Assembly: GCA_023053545.1 (NCBI GenBank)
Contig: JAKZAN010000081.1
Location: 62,001 to 126,000, forward strand
Reading direction: 5' to 3'
Length of the DNA: 64,000 nt
Origin: Lepidurus packardi
Lineage: Eukaryota > Arthropoda > Branchiopoda > Notostraca > Triopsidae
Positions 33,891-49,867 of the stretch are shown in pieces. Every line of letters begins with the position of its first letter. Positions within the stretch are counted from its first letter, which is position 1. Below the pieces are notes generated by a model. That model saw nothing but the letters and a program-made list of their open reading frames with translations. It had not been told where the DNA came from and ran no database searches. Both the position numbers and the translations under genes were made by a program.

Positions 33891-36800
33891 AATTCTTTAG
33901 GATTGATTGAATTCCTTTCTTACTGAATTAATTTCATACGGACGGAATTAATTATTTACGGTCTGAATTAATTCCGTACGGATTTAATTAATTCCTTACG
34001 GACTTAATTAATTCCTTACGTACTTAATTAATTCTTTACGGTCTGAATTAATTCCGTACGGATTTAATTAATTCCTTACGGACTGAAATAATTCCTTACG
34101 GACTGAATTAAATCCTTACGGACTGAATCAATTCCTTACAGACTGAATTAATTCCTTACGGACTGAATTAATTCCTTACGGACTGAATCATTTCCTTACG
34201 GACTGAATTAATTCTTTAGGATTGATTGAATTCCATTCTTACTGAATTAATTCCTTACGGACTGAACTATTTCCTTACGGACTGAATTAATTCTTTAGGA
34301 TTGATTGAATTCCAATCTTACTAAAATAATTCCTTACGGACTGAATTAATTCCTTACGGACTGAATCAATTCCTTACGGACTGAATTAATTCCTTACGGA
34401 CTGAATTAATTATTTACGGACTGAATCATTTCCTTACGGACTGAATTAATTCTTTAGGATTGATTGAATTCCTTTCTTACTGAATTAATTTCATACGGAC
34501 GGAATTAATTCTTTACGGACTTAATTAATTCCTTACGTACTTAATTAATTCTTTACGGTCTGAATTAATTCCTTACGGACTGAATTATTTCCTTACGGAA
34601 TGAATTAATTCTTTAGGATTGATTGAATTCCTTTCTTAATGAATTAATTTCATACGGACGGAATTAATTCTTTACGGACTTAATTAATTCCTTACGTACT
34701 TAATTAATTCTTTACGGTCTGAATTAATTCCTTACGGACTGAATTATTTCCTTACGGAATGAATTAATTCTTTAGGATTGATTGAGTTCCTTTCTTAATG
34801 AATTAATTCCTTACGGACTGAATTAATTCCTTAATTAATTCCATACGGACTGAATTAATTTCATACGGACTGAATTAATTCATTACGGACTTAATTAATC
34901 GATTTCGGACTGAATTAATTCCTTACGTACTGAACTTATTCCTTACGGACTGAATTAATTCCTTACGGACTGAATTAATTCCTTACGGACTGAATTAATT
35001 CCTTACGGACTGAATTAATACCTTACGGACTGAAATAAATCCTTACGGACTGAATTAATTCCTTACGGACTGAGTTAATTCCTTACGGACTGAAATAATT
35101 CCTTACTGACTGAAATAATTCCTTACTGACTGAATTAATTCCTTACGGACTGAACTAAATCCTTACGGACTGAATTAATTCCTTACGGACTTAATTAATT
35201 CCTTACGGACTGAATTAATTCCTTACGGACTGAATTAATTCTTCACGATTGATTGAATTCCGTTCTTACTGAATTATTTCTTACGGACTGAATTATTTCC
35301 TTACGGACTGAATTAATTCTTTAGGATTGATTGAATTCCATTCTTACTGAAATAATTCCTTACGGAATGAATTAATTCCTTACGGACTGAATCAATTCCT
35401 TACGGACTGAATTAATTCCTTACGTACTGAAGTTATTCCTTACGGATTGAATTAATTCCTTACGGACTGAATTAATTCCTTACGGACTGAATTAATACCT
35501 TACGGACTGAATTAAATCCGTACGGACTGAATTAATTCCTTACGGACTTAATTAATTCCTTACGGACTGAATTAATTCCTTACGGATTTAATTAATTCCT
35601 TACGGACTGAATTAATTCCTTACGGACTGAATCATTTCCTTACGGACTGAATTAATTCTTTAGGATTGATTGAATTCCTTTCTTACTGAATTAATTTCAT
35701 ACGGACGGAATTAATTATTTACGGTCTGAATTAATTCCGTACGGATTTAATTAATTCCTTACGGACTTAATTAATTCCTTACGTACTTAATTAATTCTTT
35801 ACGGTCTGAATTAATTCCGTACGGATTTAATTAATTCCTTACGGACTGAAATAATTCCTTACGGACTGAATTAAGTCCTTACGGACTGAATCAATTCCTT
35901 ACAGACTGAATTAATTCCTTACGGACTGAATTAATTCGTTACGGACTGAATCATTTCCTTACGGACTGAATTAATTCTTTAGGATTGATTGAATTCAATT
36001 CTTACTGAATTAATTCCTTACGGACTGAACTATTTCCTTACGGACTGAATTAATTCTTTAGGATTGATTGAATTCCAATCTTACTAAAATAATTCCTTAC
36101 GGACTGAATTAATTCCTTACGGACTGAATCAATTCCTTACGGACTGAATTAATTCCTTACGGACTGAATTAATTCCTTACGGACTGAATCATTTCCTTAC
36201 GGACTGAATTAATTCTTTAGGATTGATTGAATTCCTTTCTTACTGAATTAATTTCATACGGACGGAATTAATTCTTTACGGACTTAATTAATTCCTTACG
36301 TACTTAATTAATTCTTTACGGTCTGAATTAATTCCTTACGGACTGAATTATTTCCTTACGGACTGAATTAATTCTTTAGGATTGATTGAATTCCTTTCTT
36401 AATGAATTAATTCCTTACGGACTGAATTAATTCCTTAATTAATTCCATACGGACTGAATTAATTTCATACGGACTGAATTAATTCATTACGGACTTAATT
36501 AATCGATTTCGGACTGAATTAATTCCTTACGTACTGAACTTATTCCTTACGGACTGAATTAATTCCTTACGGACTGAATTAATTCCTTACGGACTGAATT
36601 AATTCCTTACGGACTGAATTAATACCTTACGGACTGAATTAAATCCTTACGGACTGAATTAATTCCTTACGGACTGAGTTAATTCCTTACGGACTGAAAT
36701 AATTCCTTACTGACTGAAATAATTCCTTACTGACTGAATTAATTCCTTACGGACTGAACTAAATCCTTACGGACTGAATTAATTCCTTACGGACTTAATT

Positions 36801-36967
36801 AATTCCTTACGGACTGAATTAATTCCTTACGGACTGAATTAATTCTTCACGATTGATTGAATTCCGTTCTTACTGAATTATTTCTTACGGACTGAATTAT
36901 TTCCTTACGGACTGAATTAATTCTTTAGGATTGATTGAATTCCATTCTTACTGAAATAATTCCTTAC
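33891..36967 (+). repeat. Satellite stretch with a 159-bp tandem duplication
   Basis: CATACGGACGG at 34492/34651 and CCTTACGGAATG at 34591/34750 give a 159-bp duplication. The marker CTTCACGATT appears at 35241 and 36845, 1,604 bp apart, which begins the higher-order family continued in the next block. Confidence 0.8.
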
Positions 36968-39770
36968 GGAATGAATTAATTCCTTACGGACTGAATCATT
37001 TCCTTACGGACTGAATTAATTCTTTAGGATTGATTGAATTCCTTTCTTACTGAATTAATTTCATACGGACGGAATTAATTATTTACGGTCTGAATTAATT
37101 CCGTACGGATTTAATTAATTCCTTACGGACTTAATTAATTCCTTACGTACTTAATTAATTCTTTACGGTCTGAATTAATTCCGTACGGATTTAATTAATT
37201 CCTTACGGACTGAAATAATTCCTTACGGACTGAATTAAGTCCTTACGGACTGAATCAATTCCTTACAGACTGAATTAATTCCTTACGGACTGAATTAATT
37301 CGTTACGGACTGAATCATTTCCTTACGGACTGAATTAATTCTTTAGGATTGATTGAATTCAATTCTTACTGAATTAATTCCTTACGGACTGAACTATTTC
37401 CTTACGGACTGAATTAATTCTTTAGGATTGATTGAATTCAATTCTTACTGAATTAATTCCTTACGGACTGAACTATTTCCTTACGGACTGAATTAATTCT
37501 TTAGGATTGATTGAATTCCAATCTTACTAAAATAATTCCTTACGGACTGAATTAATTCCTTACGGACTGAATCAATTCCTTACGGACTGAATTAATTCCT
37601 TACGGACTGAATTAATTCCTTACGGACTGAATCATTTCCTTACGGACTGAATTAATTCTTTAGGATTGATTGAATTCCTTTCTTACTGAATTAATTTCAT
37701 ACGGACGGAATTAATTCTTTACGGACTTAATTAATTCCTTACGTACTTAATTAATTCTTTACGGTCTGAATTAATTCCTTACGGACTGAATTATTTCCTT
37801 ACGGACTGAATTAATTCTTTAGGATTGATTGAATTCCTTTCTTAATGAATTAATTCCTTACGGACTGAATTAATTCCTTAATTAATTCCATACGGACTGA
37901 ATTAATTTCATACGGACTGAATTAATTCATTACGGACTTAATTAATCGATTTCGGACTGAATTAATTCCTTACGTACTGAACTTATTCCTTACGGACTGA
38001 ATTAATTCCTTACGGACTGAATTAATTCCTTACGGACTGAATTAATTCCTTACGGACTGAATTAATACCTTACGGACTGAATTAAATCCTTACGGACTGA
38101 ATTAATTCCTTACGGACTGAGTTAATTCCTTACGGACTGAAATAATTCCTTACTGACTGAAATAATTCCTTACTGACTGAATTAATTCCTTACGGACTGA
38201 ACTAAATCCTTACGGACTGAATTAATTCCTTACGGACTTAATTAATTCCTTACGGACTGAATTAATTCCTTACGGACTGAATTAATTCTTCACGATTGAT
38301 TGAATTCCGTTCTTACTGAATTATTTCTTACGGACTGAATTATTTCCTTACGGACTGAATTAATTCTTTAGGATTGATTGAATTCCATTCTTACTGAAAT
38401 AATTCCTTACGGAATGAATTAATTCCTTACGGACTGAATCATTTCCTTACGGACTGAATTAATTCTTTAGGATTGATTGAATTCCTTTCTTACTGAATTA
38501 ATTTCATACGGACGGAATTAATTATTTACGGTCTGAATTAATTCCGTACGGATTTAATTAATTCCTTACGGACTTAATTAATTCCTTACGTACTTAATTA
38601 ATTCTTTACGGTCTGAATTAATTCCGTACGGATTTAATTAATTCCTTACGGACTGAAATAATTCCTTACGGACTGAATTAAGTCCTTACGGACTGAATCA
38701 ATTCCTTACAGACTGAATTAATTCCTTACGGACTGAATTAATTCCTTACGGACTGAATCATTTCCTTACGGACTGAATTAATTCTTTAGGATTGATTGAA
38801 TTCAATTCTTACTGAATTAATTCCTTACGGACTGAACTATTTCCTTACGGACTGAATTAATTCTTTAGGATTGATTGAATTCCAATCTTACTAAAATAAT
38901 TCCTTACGGACTGAATTAATTCCTTACGGACTGAATCAATTCCTTACGGACTGAATTAATTCCTTACGGACTGAATTAATTCCTTACGGACTGAATCATT
39001 TCCTTACGGACTGAATTAATTCTTTAGGATTGATTGAATTCCTTTCTTACTGAATTAATTTCATACGGACGGAATTAATTCTTTACGGACTTAATTAATT
39101 CCTTACGTACTTCATTAATTCTTTACGGTCTGAATTAATTCCTTACGGACTGAATTATTTCCTTACGGACTGAATTAATTCTTTAGGATTGATTGAATTC
39201 CTTTCTTAATGAATTAATTCCTTACGGACTGAATTAATTCCTTAATTAATTCCATACGGACTGAATTAATTTCATACGGACTGAATTAATTCATTACGGA
39301 CTTAATTAATCGATTTCGGACTGAATTAATTCCTTACGTACTGAACTTATTCCTTACGGACTGAATTAATTCCTTACGGACTGAATTAATTCCTAACGGA
39401 CTGAATTAATTCCTTACGGACTGAATTAATACCTTACGGACTGAATTAAATCCTTACGGACTGAATTAATTCCTTACGGACTGAGTTAATTCCTTACGGA
39501 CTGAAATAATTCCTTACTGACTGAAATAATTCCTTACTGACTGAATTAATTCCTTACGGACTGAACTAAATCCTTACGTACTGAATTAATTCCTGACGGA
39601 CTTAATTAATTCCTTACGGACTGAATTAATTCCTTACGGACTGAATTAATTCTTCACGATTGATTGAATTCCGTTCTTACTGAATTATTTCTTACGGACT
39701 GAATTATTTCCTTACGGACTGAATTAATTCTTTAGGATTGATTGAATTCCATTCTTACTGAAATAATTCC
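36968..39770 (+). repeat. 1,443-bp / 1,364-bp higher-order repeat
   Basis: The joint GGAATGAATTAATTCC followed by GAATCATTTCC is at 36968 and 38411, 1,443 bp apart. CTTCACGATT is at 36845, 38288 and 39652, spacings 1,443 and 1,364. The 79-bp difference is a tandem duplication of the ATTGAATTCAATTC block at 37352/37431. Confidence 0.85.
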
Positions 39771-42652
39771 TTACGGAATGAATTAATTCCTTACGGACTG
39801 AATCAATTCCTTACGGACTGAATTAATTCCTTACGTACTGAAGTTATTCCTTACGGATTGAATTAATTCCTTACGGACTGAATTAATTCCTTACGGACTG
39901 AATTAATACCTTACGGACTGAATTAAATCCGTACGGACTGAATTAATTCCTTACGGACTAAATTAATTCCTTACGGAATGAATTAATTCCTTACGGATTT
40001 AATTAATTCCTTACGGACTGAAATAATTCCTTACGGACTGAATTAATTCCCTACGGACTGAATCAATTCCTTACGGACTGAATTAATTCCTTACGGACTG
40101 AATTATTTTCTTTACGGACTGAATTAATTCTTTAGGATTGATTGAATTACATTATTACTGAATTAATTCCTTACGGACTGAACTATTTCCTTACGGACTG
40201 AATTAATTTTTTAGGATTCATTGAATTCCATTCTTACTGAATTAATTCCTTACTTACTGAACTATTTCCTTACGGACTGAATTAATTCCTTAGGATTGAT
40301 TGAATTCCATTCTTACTGAAATAATTCCTTACGGACTGAATTTATTCCTTACGGACTGAATCAATTCCTTACGGACTGAATCATTTCCTTACGGACTGAA
40401 TTAATTCTTTAGGATTGATTGAATTCCTTTCTTACTGAATTAATTTCATACGTACGGAATTAATTCTTTACGGACTTAATTAATTCCTTACGAACTTAAT
40501 TAATTCCTTACGTACTTAATTAATTCTTTACGGTCTGAATTAATTCCTTACGGACTGAATTATTTCCTTACGGACTGAATTAATTCTTTAGGATTGATTG
40601 AATTCCTTTCTTAATGAATTAATTCCTTACGGACTGAATTAATTACTTAATTAATTCCTTACGGACTGAATTAATTTCATACGGACTGAATTAATTCATT
40701 ACGGACTTAATTAATCGATTTCGGAATGAATTAATTCATTATGGACTTAACTAATTCCGTAAGGAATGAATGAATTAATTACGGACTGAGTTAATTCCTT
40801 ACGGACTGAAATAATTCCTTACTGACTGAAATAATTCCTTACTGACTGAATTAATTCCTTACGGACTGAATTAATTCCTTACGGACTGAATTAATTCCTT
40901 ACGGACTGAATTAATTCCGTACGGACTGAATCAATTCCTTACGGACTGAATTAATTCCTTACGGACTGAATTAATTCCTTACGGACTGAATTAATTCCTT
41001 ACGTACTGAAGTTATTAGTTACGGATTGAATTAATTCCTTACGGACTTAATTAATTCCTTACGGACTGAATCATTTCCTTACGGACTGAATTAATTCTTT
41101 AGGATTGATTGAATTCCATTCTTACTGAATTAATTCCTTACGGACTGAACTATTTCCTTACGGACTGAATTAATTCTTTAGGATTTATTGAATTCCAATC
41201 TTACTGAAATAATTCCTTACGGACTGAATTAATTCCTTACGGACTGAATCAATTCCTTACGGACTGAATTAATTCCTTACGGACTGAATTAATTCCTTAC
41301 GGACTGAATCATTTCCTTACGGACTGAATTAATTCTTTAGGATTGATTGAATTCCTTTCTTACTGAATTAATTTCATACGGACGGAATTAATTCTTTACG
41401 GACTTAATTAATTCCTTACGTACTTAATTAATTCTTTACGGTCTGAATTAATTCCTTACGGACTGAATTATTTCCTTACGGACTGAATTAATTCTTTAGG
41501 ATTGATTGAATTCCTTTCTTAATGAATCAAATCCTTACGGACTGAATTAATTCCTTAATTAATTCCTTACGGACTGAATTAATTTCATACGGACTGAATT
41601 AATTCCTTACGGACTGAATTAATTCCTTACGGACTGAATTAATACCTTACGGACTGAATTAAATCCTTACGGACTGAATTAATTCCTTACGGACTGAGTT
41701 AATTCCTTACGGACTGAAATAATTCCTTACTGACTGAAATAATTCCTTACTGACTGAATTAATTCCTTACGGACTGAACTAATTCCTTACGGACTGAATT
41801 ATTTCCTTACGGACTGAATTAATTCTTTAGGATTGATTGAATTACATTCTTACTGAATTAATTCCTTACGGACTGAACTATTTTCTTACGGACTGAATTA
41901 ATTCTTTAGGATTGATTGAATTCCATTCTTACTGAATTAATTCCTTACGGACTGAACTATTTCCTTACGGACTGAATTAATTCTTTAGGATTTATTGAAT
42001 TCCAATCTTACTGAAATAATTCCTTACGGACTGAATTAATTCCTTACGGACTGAATCAATTCCTTACGGACTGAATTAATTCCTTACGGACTGAATTAAT
42101 TCCTTACGGACTGAATCATTTCCTTACGGACTGAATTAATTCTTTAGGATTGATTGAATTCCTTTCTTACTGAATTAATTTCATACGGACGGAATTAATT
42201 CTTTACGGACTTAATTAATTCCTTACGGACTTAATTAATTCCTTACGTACTTAATTAATTCTTTACGGTCTGAATTAATTCCTTACGGACTGAATTATTT
42301 CCTTACTGACTGAATTAATTCTTTAGGATTGATTGAATTCCTTTCTTAATGAATTAATTCCTTACGGACTGAATTAATTACTTAATTAATTCCTTACGGA
42401 CTGAATTAATTCATTACGGACTTAATTAATTGATTTCGGACTGAATTAATTCCTTACGTACTGAACTTATTCCTTACGTACTGAAGTTATTCCTTACGGA
42501 CTGAATTAATTCCTTACGGACTGAATTAATTCCTTACGGACTGAATTAATACCTTACGGACTGAATTAAATCCTTACGGACTGAATTAATTCCTTACGGA
42601 CTGAGTTAATTCCTTACGGACTGAAATAATTCCTTACTGACTGAAATAATTC
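39771..42652 (+). repeat. Satellite stretch of mixed variants
   Basis: Contains another inverted-core marker (40738), ATACGTACGG near 40450, and repeated GAATTACATTCTTACTG dimers. No clean tandem period longer than the monomer was found by eye in this part. Confidence 0.75.
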
Positions 42653-45420
42653 CTTTCTGACTGAATTAATTCCTTACGGACTGAATCATTTCCTTACGGA
42701 CTGAATTAATTCTTTAGGATTGATTGAATTCCTTTCTTACTGAATTAATTTCATACGGACGGAATTAATTCTTTACGGACTTAATTAATTCCTTACGGAC
42801 TTAATTAATTCCTTACGTACTTAATTAATTCTTTACGGTCTGAATTAATTCCTTACGGACTGAATTATTTCCTTACGGACTGAATTAATTCTTTAGGATT
42901 GATTGAATTCCTTTCTTAATGAATTAATTCCTTACGGACTGAATTAATTCCTTAATTAATTCCTTACGGACTGAATTAATTCCTTAATTAATTCCTTACG
43001 GACTGAATAAATTCATTACGGACTTAATTAATCGATTTCGGACTGAATTAATTCCTTACGTACTGAACTTATTCCTTACGTACTGAAGTTATTCCTTACG
43101 GACTGAATTAATTCCTTACGGACTGAATTAATTCCTTACGGACTGAATTAATACCTTACGGACTGAATTAAATCCTTACGGACTGAATTAATTCCTTACG
43201 GACTGAGTTAATTCCTTACGGACTGAAATAATTCCTTACTGACTGAAATAATTCCTTTCTGACTGAATTAATTCCTTACGGACTGAACTAATTCCTTACG
43301 GACTTAATTAATTCCTTACTGACTGAAATAATTCCTTTCTGACTGAAATAATTCCTTACGGACTGAACTAATTCCTTACGGACTTAATTAATTCTTTACG
43401 GTCTGAATTAATTCCGTACGGATTTAATTAATTCCTTACGGACTGAATTAATTCCTTACGGACTGAATTAATTACTTAATTAATTCCTTACGGACTGAAT
43501 CAATTCATTACGGACTTAATTAATTGATTTCGGACTGAATTAATTCCTTACGTACTGAACTTATTCCTTACGTACTGAAGTTATTCCTTACGGACTGAAT
43601 TAATCCCTTACGGACTGAATTAATTCCTTACGGACTGAATTAATACCTTACGGACTGAATTAAATCCTTACGGACTGAATTAATTCCTTACGGACTGAGT
43701 TAATTCCTTACGGACTGAAATAATTCCTTACTGACTGAAATAATTCCTTTCTGACTGAATTAATTCCTTACGGACTGAATCATTTCCTTACGGACTGAAT
43801 TAATTCTTTAGGATTGATTGAATTCCTTTCTTACTGAATTAATTTCATACGGACGGAATTAATTCTTTACGGACTTAATTAATTCCTTACGGACTTAATT
43901 AATTCCTTACGTACTTAATTAATTCTTTACGGTCTGAATTAATTCCTTACGGACTGAATTATTTCCTTACGGACTGAATTAATTCTTTAGGATTGATTGA
44001 ATTCCTTTCTTAATGAATTAATTCCTTACGGACTGAATTAATTCCTTAATTAATTCCTTACGGACTGAATTAATTCATTACGGACTTAATTAATCGATTT
44101 CGGACTGAATTAATTCCTTACGTACTGAACTTATTCCTTACGTACTGAAGTTATTCCTTACGGACTAAATTAATTCCTTACGGACTGAATTAATTCCTTA
44201 CGGACTGAATTAATACCTTACGGACTGAATTAAATCCTTACGGACTGAATTAATTCCTTACGGACTGAGTTAATTCCTTACGGACTGAAATAATTCCTTA
44301 CTGACTGAAATAATTCCTTTCTGACTGAATTAATTCCTTACGGACTGAACTAATTCCTTACGGACTTAATTAATTCCTTACTGACTGAAATAATTCCTTT
44401 CTGACTGAATTAATTCCTTACGGACTGAACTAATTCCTTACGGACTTAATTAATTCTTTACGGTCTGAATTAATTCCGTACGGATTTAATTAATTCCTTA
44501 CGGACTGAATTAATTCCTTACGGACTGAATTAATTACTTAATTAATTCCTTACGGACTGAATCAATTCATTACGGACTTAATTAATTGATTTCGGACTGA
44601 ATTAATTCCTTACGTACTGAACTTATTCCTTACGTACTGAAGTTATTCCTTACGGACTGAATTAATTCCTTACGGACTGAATTAATTCCTTACGGACTGA
44701 ATTAATACCTTACGGACTGAATTAAATCCTTACGGACTGAATTAATTCCTTACGGACTGAGTTAATTCCTTACGGACTGAAATAATTCCTTACTGACTGA
44801 AATAATTCCTTTCTGACTGAATTAATTCCTTACGGACTGAATCATTTCCTTACGGACTGAATTAATTCTTTAGGATTGATTGAATTCCTTTCTTACTGAA
44901 TTAATTTCATACGGACGGAATTAATTCTTTACGGACTTAATTAATTCCTTACGGACTTAATTAATTCCTTACGTACTTAATTAATTCTTTACGGTCTGAA
45001 TTAATTCCTTACGGACTGAATTATTTCCTTACGGACTGAATTAATTCTTTAGGATTGATTGAATTCCTTTCTTAATGAATTAATTCCTTACGGACTGAAT
45101 TAATTCCTTAATTAATTCCTTACGGACTGAATTAATTCATTACGGACTTAATTAATCGATTTCGGACTGAATTAATTCCTTACGTACTGAACTTATTCCT
45201 TACGTACTGAAGTTATTCCTTACGGACTGAATTAATTCCTTACGGACTGAATTAATTCCTTACGGACTGAGTTAATTCCTTACGGACTGAAATAATTCCT
45301 TACTGACTGAAATAATTCCTTTCTGACTGAATTAATTCCTTACGGACTGAACTAATTCCTTACGGACTTAATTAATTCCTTACTGACTGAAATAATTCCT
45401 TTCTGACTGAATTAATTCCT
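42653..45420 (+). repeat. 1.06-1.09-kb higher-order repeat
   Basis: The variant CCTTTCTGACTGAATTAATT preceding GAATCATTTCC occurs at 42653, 43747 and 44809, spacings 1,094 and 1,062 bp. The CTTTCTGACTG variant is private to this block, which suggests that the block was amplified locally. Confidence 0.82.
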
Positions 45421-48400
45421 TACGGACTGAACTAATTCCTTACGGACTTAATTAATTCTTTACGGTCTGAATTAATTCCGTACGGATTTAATTACTTCCT
45501 TACGGACTGAATTAATTCCTTACGGACTGAATTAATTCTTCACGATTGATTGAATTCCGTTCTTACTGAATTAATTCCTTACGGACTGAATTATTTCCTT
45601 ACGGACTGAATTAATTCTTTAGGATTGATTGAATTCCATTCTTACTGAAATAATTCCTTACGGAATGAATTATTTCCTTACGTACTGAAGTTATTCCTTA
45701 CGGATTGAATTAATTCCTTACGGACTGAATTAATTCCTCACGGACTGAATTAATACCTTACGGACTGAATTAAATCCTTACGGACTGAATTAATTCTTTA
45801 CGGACTTAATTAATTCCTTACGGACTGAATTAATTCCTTACGGATTTAATTAATTCCTTACGGACTGAAATAATTCCTTACGGACTGAATTAATTCCCTA
45901 CGGACTGAATCAATTCCTTACGGACTGAATTAATTCCTTACGGACTGAATTATTTCCTTACGGACTGAATTAATTCTTTAGGATTGATTGAATTACATTC
46001 TTACTGAATTAATTCCTTACGGACTGAACTATTTCCTTACGGACTGAATTAATTCTTTAGGATTGATTGAATTCCATTCTTACTGAATTAATTCCTTACG
46101 GACTGAACTATTTCCTTACGGACTGAATTAATTCCTTAGGATTGATTGAATTCCATTCTTACTGAAATAATTCCTTACGGACTGAATTAATACCTTACGG
46201 ACTGAATTAAATCCTTACGGACTGAATTAATTCCTTACGGACTGAATTAATTCCTTACGGATTTAATCAATTCCTTACGGACTGAATTAATTCCTTACGG
46301 ACTGAATTATTTCCTTACGGACAGAATTAATTCTTTAGGATTTATTGAATTACATTCTTACTGAATTAATTCCTTACGGACTGAACTATTTCCGTACGGA
46401 CTGAATTAATTCTTTAGGATTGATTGAATTCCATTCTTACTGAATTAATTCCTTACGGACTGAACTGTTTCCTTACTTACTGAATTAATTCCTTAGGATT
46501 GATTGAATTCCATTCTTACTGAAATAATTCCTTACGGACTGAATTAATTCCTTACGGACTGAATCAATTCCTTACGGACTGAATCATTTCCTTACGGACT
46601 GAATTAATTCTTTAGGATTGATTGAATTCCTTTCTTACTGAATTAATTTCATACGGACGGAATTAATTCTTTACGGACTTAATTAATTCCTTACGGACTT
46701 AATTAATTCCTTACGTACTTAATTAATTCTTTACGGTCTGAATTAATTCCTTACGGACTGAATTATTTCCTTACGGACTGAATTAATTCTTTAGGATTGA
46801 TTGAATTCCTTTCTTAATGAATTAATTCCTTACGGACTGAATTAATTCCTTAATTAATTCCTTACGGACTGAATTAATTTCATACGGACTGAATTAATTC
46901 ATTACGGACTTAATTAATCGATTTCGGACTAAATTAATTCCTTACGTACTGAACTTATTCCTTACGTACTGAAGTTATTCATTACGGACTGAATTAATTC
47001 CTTACGGACTGAATTAATTCCTTACGGACTGAATTAATACCTTACGGACTGAATTAAATCCTTACGGACTGAATTAATTCCTTACGGACTGAGTTAATTC
47101 CTTACGGACTGAAATAATTCCTTACTGACTGAAATAATTCCTTACTGACTGAATTAATTCCTTACGGACTGAACTAATTCCTTACGGACTTAATTAATTC
47201 TTTACGGTCTGAATTAATTCCGTACGGATTTAATTAATTCCTTACGGACTGAATTAATTCCTTACGGACTGAATTAATTCTTCACGATTGATTGAATTCC
47301 GTTCTTACTGAATTAATTCCTTACGGACTGAATTATTTCCTTACGGACTGAATTAATTCTTTAGGATTGATTGAATTCCGTTCTTACTGAAATAATTCCT
47401 TACGGAATGAATTAATTCCTTACGTACTGAAGTTATTCCTTACGGATTGAATTAATTCCTTACGGACTGAATTAATTCCTCACGGACTGAATTAATACCT
47501 TACGGACTGAATTAAATCCTTACGGACTGAATTAATTCCTTACGGACTTAATTAATTCCTTACGGACTGAATTAATTCCTTACGGATTTAATTAATTCCT
47601 TACGGACTGAAATAATTCCTTACGGACTGAATTATTTCCTTACGGACTGAATTAATTCTTTAGGATTGATTGAATTCCATTCTTACTGAATTAATTCCTT
47701 ACGGACTGAACTATTTCCTTACGGACTGAATTAATTCCTTAGGATTGATTGAATTCCATTCTTACTGAAATAATTCCTTACGGACTGAATTAATACCTTA
47801 CGGACTGAATTAAATCCTTACGGACTGAATTAATTCCTTACGGACTTAATTAATTCCTTACGGACTGAATTAATTCCTTACGGATTTAATCAATTCCTTA
47901 CGGACTGAATTAATTCCTTACGGACTGAATTATTTCCTTACGGACAGAATTAATTCTTTAGGATTTATTGAATTACATTCTTACTGAATTAATTCCTTAC
48001 GGACTGAACTATTTCCGTACGGACTGAATTAATTCTTTAGGATTGATTGAATTCCATTCTTACTGAATTAATTCCTTACGGACTGAACTGTTTCCTTACG
48101 GACTGAATTAATTCCTTAGGATTGATTGAATTCCATTCTTACTGAAATAATTCCTTACGGACTGAATTAATTCCTTACGGACTGAATCAATTCCTTACGG
48201 ACTGAATCATTTCCTTACGGACTGAATTAATTCTTTAGGATTGATTGAATTCCTTTCTTACTGAATTAATTTCATACGGACGGAATTAATTCTTTACGGA
48301 CTTAATTAATTCCTTACGGACTTAATTAATTCCTTACGTACTTAATTAATTCTTTACGGTCTGAATTAATTCCTTACGGACTGAATTATTTCCTTACGGA

Positions 48401-49867
48401 CTGAATTAATTCTTTAGGATTGATTGAATTCCTTTCTTAATGAATTAATTCCTTACGGACTGAATTAATTCCTTACGGACTGAATTAATTCCTTAATTAA
48501 TTCCTTACGGACTGAATTAATTTCATACGGACTGAATTAATTCATTACGGACTTAATTAATCGATTTCGGACTGAATTAATTCCTTACGTACTGAACTTA
48601 TTCCTTACGTACTGAAGTTATTCCTTACGGACTGAATTAATTCCTTACGGACTGAATTAATTCCTTACGGACTGAATTAATACCTTACGGACTGAATTAA
48701 ATCCTTACGGACTGAATTAATTCCTTACGGACTGAGTTAATTCCTTACGGACTGAAATAATTCCTTACTGACTGAAATAATTCCTTACTGACTGAATTAA
48801 TTCCTTACGGACTGAACTAATTCCTTACGGACTTAATTAATTCTTTACGGTCTGAATTAATTCCGTACGGATTTAATTAATTCCTTACGGACTGAATTAA
48901 TTCCTTACGGACTGAATTAATTCTTCACGATTGATTGAATTCCGTTCTTACTGAATTAATTCCTTACGGACTGAATTATTTCCTTACGGACTGAATTATT
49001 TCCTTACGGACTGAATTAATTCTTTAGGATTGATTGAATTCCGTTCTTACTGAAATAATTCCTTACGGAATGAATTAATTCCTTACGTACTGAAGTTATT
49101 CCTTACGGATTGAATTAATTCCTTACGGACTGAATTAATTCCTCACGGACTGAATTAATACCTTACGGACTGAATTAAATCCTTACGGACTGAATTAATT
49201 CCTTACGGACTTAATTAATTCCTTACGGACTGAATTAATTCCTTACGGATTTAATTAATTCCTTACGGACTGAAATAATTCCTTACGGACTGAATTAATT
49301 CCCTACGGACTGAATCAATTCCTTACGGACTGAATTAATTCCTTACGGACTGAATTATTTCCTTACGGACTGAATTAATTCTTTAGGATTGATTGAATTA
49401 CATTCTTACTGAATTAATTCCTTACGGACTGAACTATTTCCTTACGGACTGAATTAATTCTTTAGGATTGATTGAATTCCATTCTTACTGAATTAATTCC
49501 TTACGGACTGAACTATTTCCTTACGGACTGAATTAATTCCTTAGGATTGATTGAATTCCATTCTTACTGAAATAATTCCTTACGGACTGAATTAATACCT
49601 TACGGACTGAATTAAATCCTTACGGACTGAATTAATTCCTTACGGACTTAATTAATTCCTTACGGACTGAATTAATTCCTTACGGATTTAATTAATTCCT
49701 TACGGACTGAAATAATTCCTTACGGACTGAATTAATTCCCTACGGACTGAATCAATTCCTTACGGACTGAATTAATTCCTTACGGACTGAATTATTTCCT
49801 TACGGACTGAATTAATTCTTTAGGATTTATTGAATTACATTCTTACTGAATTAATTCCTTACGGACT
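45421..49867 (+). repeat. 1.64-1.74-kb higher-order repeat
   Basis: CTTCACGATT occurs at 45538, 47280 and 48923, spacings 1,742 and 1,643 bp. Private variants (CCTCACGGACTG, GAACTGTTTCC, GAACTATTTCCGTACGG) repeat with it. The block appears to derive from the same family as 34-40 kb. Confidence 0.8.
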
